Source of the DNA: Actinomycetota bacterium
Lineage (GTDB): Bacteria > Actinomycetota > Actinomycetes > Nanopelagicales > Nanopelagicaceae
Assembly (NCBI GenBank): GCA_016870855.1
Contig: VGAF01000045.1
Coordinates: 1 to 8,952 of the forward strand
Direction of reading: 5' to 3'
DNA length: 8,952 nucleotides
The stretch's first letter is position 1, and the number at the start of each line of letters is the position of its first letter. This document shows positions 7,433 to 8,952 of this stretch, piece after piece. Position numbers and translations under genes: made by a program. The notes beneath the pieces were generated by a model. That model was not told the origin of the DNA and ran no database searches. It saw nothing but the letters and a program-made list of their open reading frames with translations.

Positions 7433-7441
7433 TGTGGATTA
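7433..7441 (-). promoter_or_regulatory. DnaA box, one mismatch (TAATCCACA)
   Basis: The minus strand reads TAATCCACA, one base off TTATCCACA. It lies between the AT-rich stretch and the dnaN promoter candidate, so bound DnaA might affect dnaN expression as well as the origin; that is inference. Confidence 0.55.
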
Positions 7442-7450
7442 GGTACGCGC

Positions 7451-7500
7451 ATAAACTTCTTTATATCTATAGAACTATTAGTAGTAAGTAGAGAGTATTT
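7451..7500. other. Candidate DNA unwinding element with DnaA-trio-like repeats
   Basis: 39 of 50 bases are A or T. The plus strand at 7479-7491 reads TAGTAGTAAGTAG: three consecutive trinucleotides TAG, TAG, TAA, then after one extra G another TAG. The DnaA-trio consensus is 3'-(G/A)AT-5', that is TAG or TAA read 5' to 3'. The run lies on the correct side of, and in the correct orientation to, the minus-strand DnaA box at 7510-7502, as in the B. subtilis basal unwinding system. Unlike that system, the spacer between box and trios is AT-rich rather than GC-rich. Confidence 0.55.
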
Positions 7501-7501
7501 C

Positions 7502-7510
7502 TGTGGGTAA
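7502..7510 (-). promoter_or_regulatory. DnaA box, one mismatch (TTACCCACA)
   Basis: The minus strand reads TTACCCACA, one base off TTATCCACA. It directly flanks the AT-rich stretch and points toward the trio-like repeats, which makes it the best candidate for the box that starts a DnaA filament on single-stranded DNA. Confidence 0.65.
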
Positions 7511-7540
7511 ATAAAGAAAGTGCAGTTCATAACCGTTTTC

Positions 7541-7549
7541 TTATTCACC
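7541..7549 (+). promoter_or_regulatory. DnaA box, one mismatch (TTATTCACC)
   Basis: TTATTCACC differs from the general consensus TTATNCACA only at the last base. It stands alone in the middle of the origin, about 30 bp from the box at 7502-7510. Confidence 0.4.
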
Positions 7550-7576
7550 TATCTACCCTTTCTTCTGTGCGGAACC

Positions 7577-7596
7577 TGTGGGTTATTTGTGGAGAG
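7577..7596 (-). promoter_or_regulatory. Two weak DnaA boxes 11 bp apart
   Basis: Plus-strand TGTGGGTTA (7577-7585) and TGTGGAGAG (7588-7596) each match TGTGGATAA, the complement of the DnaA box, at seven of nine bases. They begin 11 bp apart, one helical turn, and so could be low-affinity sites filled cooperatively. Individually they are too weak to be certain. Confidence 0.35.
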
Positions 7597-7623
7597 AGTG
7601 GAGCGGGGTTTCATTTCAGAAAC

Positions 7624-7664
7624 TCATCCACCGGTTATCCACAGATATCCACAGGTTATCCCCA
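7624..7664 (+). promoter_or_regulatory. Tandem array of four DnaA boxes at helical spacing
   Basis: Four same-orientation boxes begin at 7624 (TCATCCACC, two mismatches), 7635 (TTATCCACA, perfect), 7645 (ATATCCACA, one mismatch) and 7656 (TTATCCCCA, one mismatch). Start-to-start distances are 11, 10 and 11 bp, so all lie on one face of the helix. GGTTATCC occurs twice, 21 bp apart. The array ends 9 bp from the dnaA stop codon. It is the strongest DnaA-binding part of the origin. Confidence 0.8.
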
Positions 7665-7672
7665 ACTGGGGA
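7659..7672 (-). repeat. Short hairpin next to the dnaA stop, overlapping a DnaA box
   Basis: TCCCC (7659-7663) and GGGGA (7668-7672) form a 5-bp stem with loop AACT, one base after the dnaA stop codon. On the dnaA transcript it is the first possible structure after the stop. No U-run follows (the next bases are TAACCTG), so it is at best a weak terminator. It overlaps the last DnaA box of the array. Confidence 0.3.
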
Positions 7673-7673
7673 C

Positions 7674-8952
7674 TTAAGCCCGGGACTGCTGTTTTATGCG
7701 GTTTGTGAGCTCAGTGACCTGGTTAAAGATCGACCGGCGCTCTGCCATTAATTGGCGGACCTTCCGGTCGGCATGCATAACCGTGGTGTGGTCGCGGCCG
7801 CCAAAGGTCTGACCGATCTTAGGAAGGGAGAGATCGGTTAATTCTCTACATAGATACATTGCGATCTGGCGAGCGTTTACTAAAACTCGCGAACGAGATG
7901 TTCCACATAAATCATCAAGGGTGAGGCTGAAGTAAGCAGCGGTCTGAGCCATGATTGTTGGCGCTGTTATCTCAGGTGCGCTCTCATCGGGAATTAAGTC
8001 TTTAAGAACAATTTCTGCAAGGCCCATATCTACAGGTTGGCGATTTAGTGATGCGAATGCAGTAACGCGAATCAGCGCACCTTCAAGCTCGCGGATGTTT
8101 GTGGAAATTTTGCTTGCGATGTATTCAAGAACATCATCAGGAGCACTTAACTTATCTTGAACAGCTTTCTTCCTAAGAATTGCGATACGGGTTTCAAGTT
8201 CTGGTGGTTGGATATCAGTAATTAATCCCCACTCGAAACGGCTACGGAGTCGATCTTCCAAAGTTGTTAATTGCTTTGGTGGGCGATCACTTGAGATGAC
8301 GATTTGTTTATTGGCGTTATATAAAGTATTAAATGTATGGAAGAACTCTTCCTGGGTACGCTCTTTATTCTCTAAGAATTGGATGTCATCAACTAACAAA
8401 ATATCTAAATCGCGATACCTACGTTGGAAAACCGAGGATTTATCATCACGGATTGAGTTAATGAAATCATTTGTGAATTCCTCTGAAGATACATAACGAA
8501 CACGCAGTCCTGAATAAAGCTCTTTTGCATAAGCACCAATCGCGTGAAGTAGGTGAGTCTTTCCTAAACCAGATTCGCCATAAATAAAAAGCGGGTTATA
8601 TGCCTTCGCGGGGGCTTCAGCTACAGCCACAGCGGCGGCATGTGCGAAACGATTTGATGCACCGATAACGAAAGTTTCAAAGATGTAGCGCGGGTTTAGT
8701 TGGGCTGATTCTTGGGGTTTGGTCTGGGTTTCTTGGCGGCCCGTTCCAGCGCGTGGGGCTTCTAGTTCGTCTTGGTCATCAATTTCTGGGGTTTGGACAT
8801 CTAAAGACTCATCGATGGTCACAGCGATATTGATCCGCTCACCGAGTTTCGCCGAGAGGGCATCATTTAGGGCGACCTTAAGCCGGCTCTCTAAGACATC
8901 TTTAGCGAAACCATTAGGGGCGGCGACTAGAAGGTTGGATCCGCCATCGCTC
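7674..8952 (-). CDS. dnaA: Chromosomal replication initiator DnaA, 5' end cut by window edge
   Basis: AAA+ initiator that binds DnaA boxes, melts oriC and recruits the DnaB helicase. The frame stays open to the right edge, so 425 codons are visible and the start lies outside. An internal GTG at 8822 is not the start, because upstream codons continue a typical domain I (LLVAAPNGFAKDVLESRL, then LGERINIAVTID). Domain II is a short acidic/Gln-rich linker of about 45 residues, far shorter than in Streptomyces. Domain III has Walker A GESGLGKT (fragment residues 125-132), Walker B LLVDDIQF, and a sensor region around SSDRPPKQL and LRSRFEWG. Domain IV has the box-recognition signature GGRDHTTVMHADRKV near the C-terminus. 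The TAA (7676-7674) lies at the edge of oriC, whose DnaA boxes suggest that DnaA binds next to its own gene's 3' end. Confidence 0.97.
   Translation of the reverse strand, partial: SDGGSNLLVAAPNGFAKDVLESRLKVALNDALSAKLGERINIAVTIDESLDVQTPEIDDQDELEAPRAGTGRQETQTKPQESAQLNPRYIFETFVIGASNRFAHAAAVAVAEAPAKAYNPLFIYGESGLGKTHLLHAIGAYAKELYSGLRVRYVSSEEFTNDFINSIRDDKSSVFQRRYRDLDILLVDDIQFLENKERTQEEFFHTFNTLYNANKQIVISSDRPPKQLTTLEDRLRSRFEWGLITDIQPPELETRIAILRKKAVQDKLSAPDDVLEYIASKISTNIRELEGALIRVTAFASLNRQPVDMGLAEIVLKDLIPDESAPEITAPTIMAQTAAYFSLTLDDLCGTSRSRVLVNARQIAMYLCRELTDLSLPKIGQTFGGRDHTTVMHADRKVRQLMAERRSIFNQVTELTNRIKQQSRA

Larger units (their letters stand above)
7388..7673. other. oriC: Chromosomal replication origin (oriC)
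   Basis: The 286-bp non-coding interval between dnaA and dnaN is the usual actinobacterial site of oriC. It contains one perfect DnaA box TTATCCACA (7635-7643) and several near matches on both strands: ATATCCACA (7645-7653), TTATCCCCA (7656-7664), TTATTCACC (7541-7549), and the minus-strand boxes TTACCCACA (7510-7502) and TAATCCACA (7441-7433). An AT-rich stretch lies at 7451-7500 (39 of 50 bases A or T), a candidate unwinding element on the dnaN side. The leftward fork runs co-directionally with dnaN-recF-dciA-gyrBA, and the rightward fork meets dnaA head-on, as is usual with this arrangement. Confidence 0.88.

Noticed and set aside
7520..7708. A plus-strand frame of 62 codons crossing oriC
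   Set aside because: It runs through the DnaA-box array and into the antisense of dnaA. Its codons are set by the boxes, and no ribosome-binding site is visible.
8820..8822. GTG at 8822 as the dnaA start
   Set aside because: Upstream in-frame codons up to the window edge encode a recognisable DnaA domain I, so this GTG is an internal valine.
1..8952. CRISPR arrays, insertion sequences, prophage or defence genes
   Set aside because: No direct-repeat array, transposase, integrase or foreign-looking composition is seen. The window is a continuous conserved replication locus.

Overview
The window is the replication-origin neighbourhood of a bacterial chromosome. Every gene lies on the minus strand, so in transcription order it reads right to left: dnaA (5' end cut by the right edge), an origin of about 286 bp, dnaN, recF, dciA (DUF721), gyrB, gyrA and tRNA-Ile(GAT). 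The order dnaA-oriC-dnaN-recF-DUF721-gyrB-gyrA-tRNA-Ile is that of Actinobacteria (compare Mycobacterium and Streptomyces). The proteins agree with this: the actinobacterial form GESGLGKTH of the DnaA Walker A motif, a DciA ending in GPRDTYG, and a GyrA with a second GyrA-box-like motif. Base composition is moderate, looking to be in the 40s percent GC, and gene spacing is very tight. Together these suggest a streamlined, lower-GC actinobacterium, for example a freshwater acI/Nanopelagicales-type lineage. That placement is inference; no search was run.

Layout by region. Positions 2-79 hold a complete tRNA-Ile with an encoded CCA. Positions 142-2616 are gyrA and 2617-4584 are gyrB, abutting with no spacer. 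Positions 4585-4727 are the only sizeable gap within the gene run; it is the gyrB leader and contains inverted repeats and candidate promoter elements. Positions 4728-5174 are dciA, 5171-6259 recF (4-bp ATGA overlap with dciA) and 6260-7387 dnaN (abutting recF). Positions 7388-7673 are the origin, with several DnaA boxes, an AT-rich stretch and a DnaA-trio-like run. Positions 7674-8952 are dnaA, open at the right edge.

The genes form one functional set. DnaA binds and opens the origin. DciA is the helicase-loading/operating factor of bacteria that lack DnaC/DnaI. DnaN is the polymerase clamp, RecF helps repair and restart at gaps, and GyrAB removes the positive supercoils made by the forks. 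The run dnaN-recF-dciA is probably one transcript, and gyrBA has its own leader and probably its own promoter. The window is essentially a conserved housekeeping locus. I found no cryptic novel system; the points worth a second look are the fine structure of the origin, the gyrB leader, and residue-level features of GyrA.
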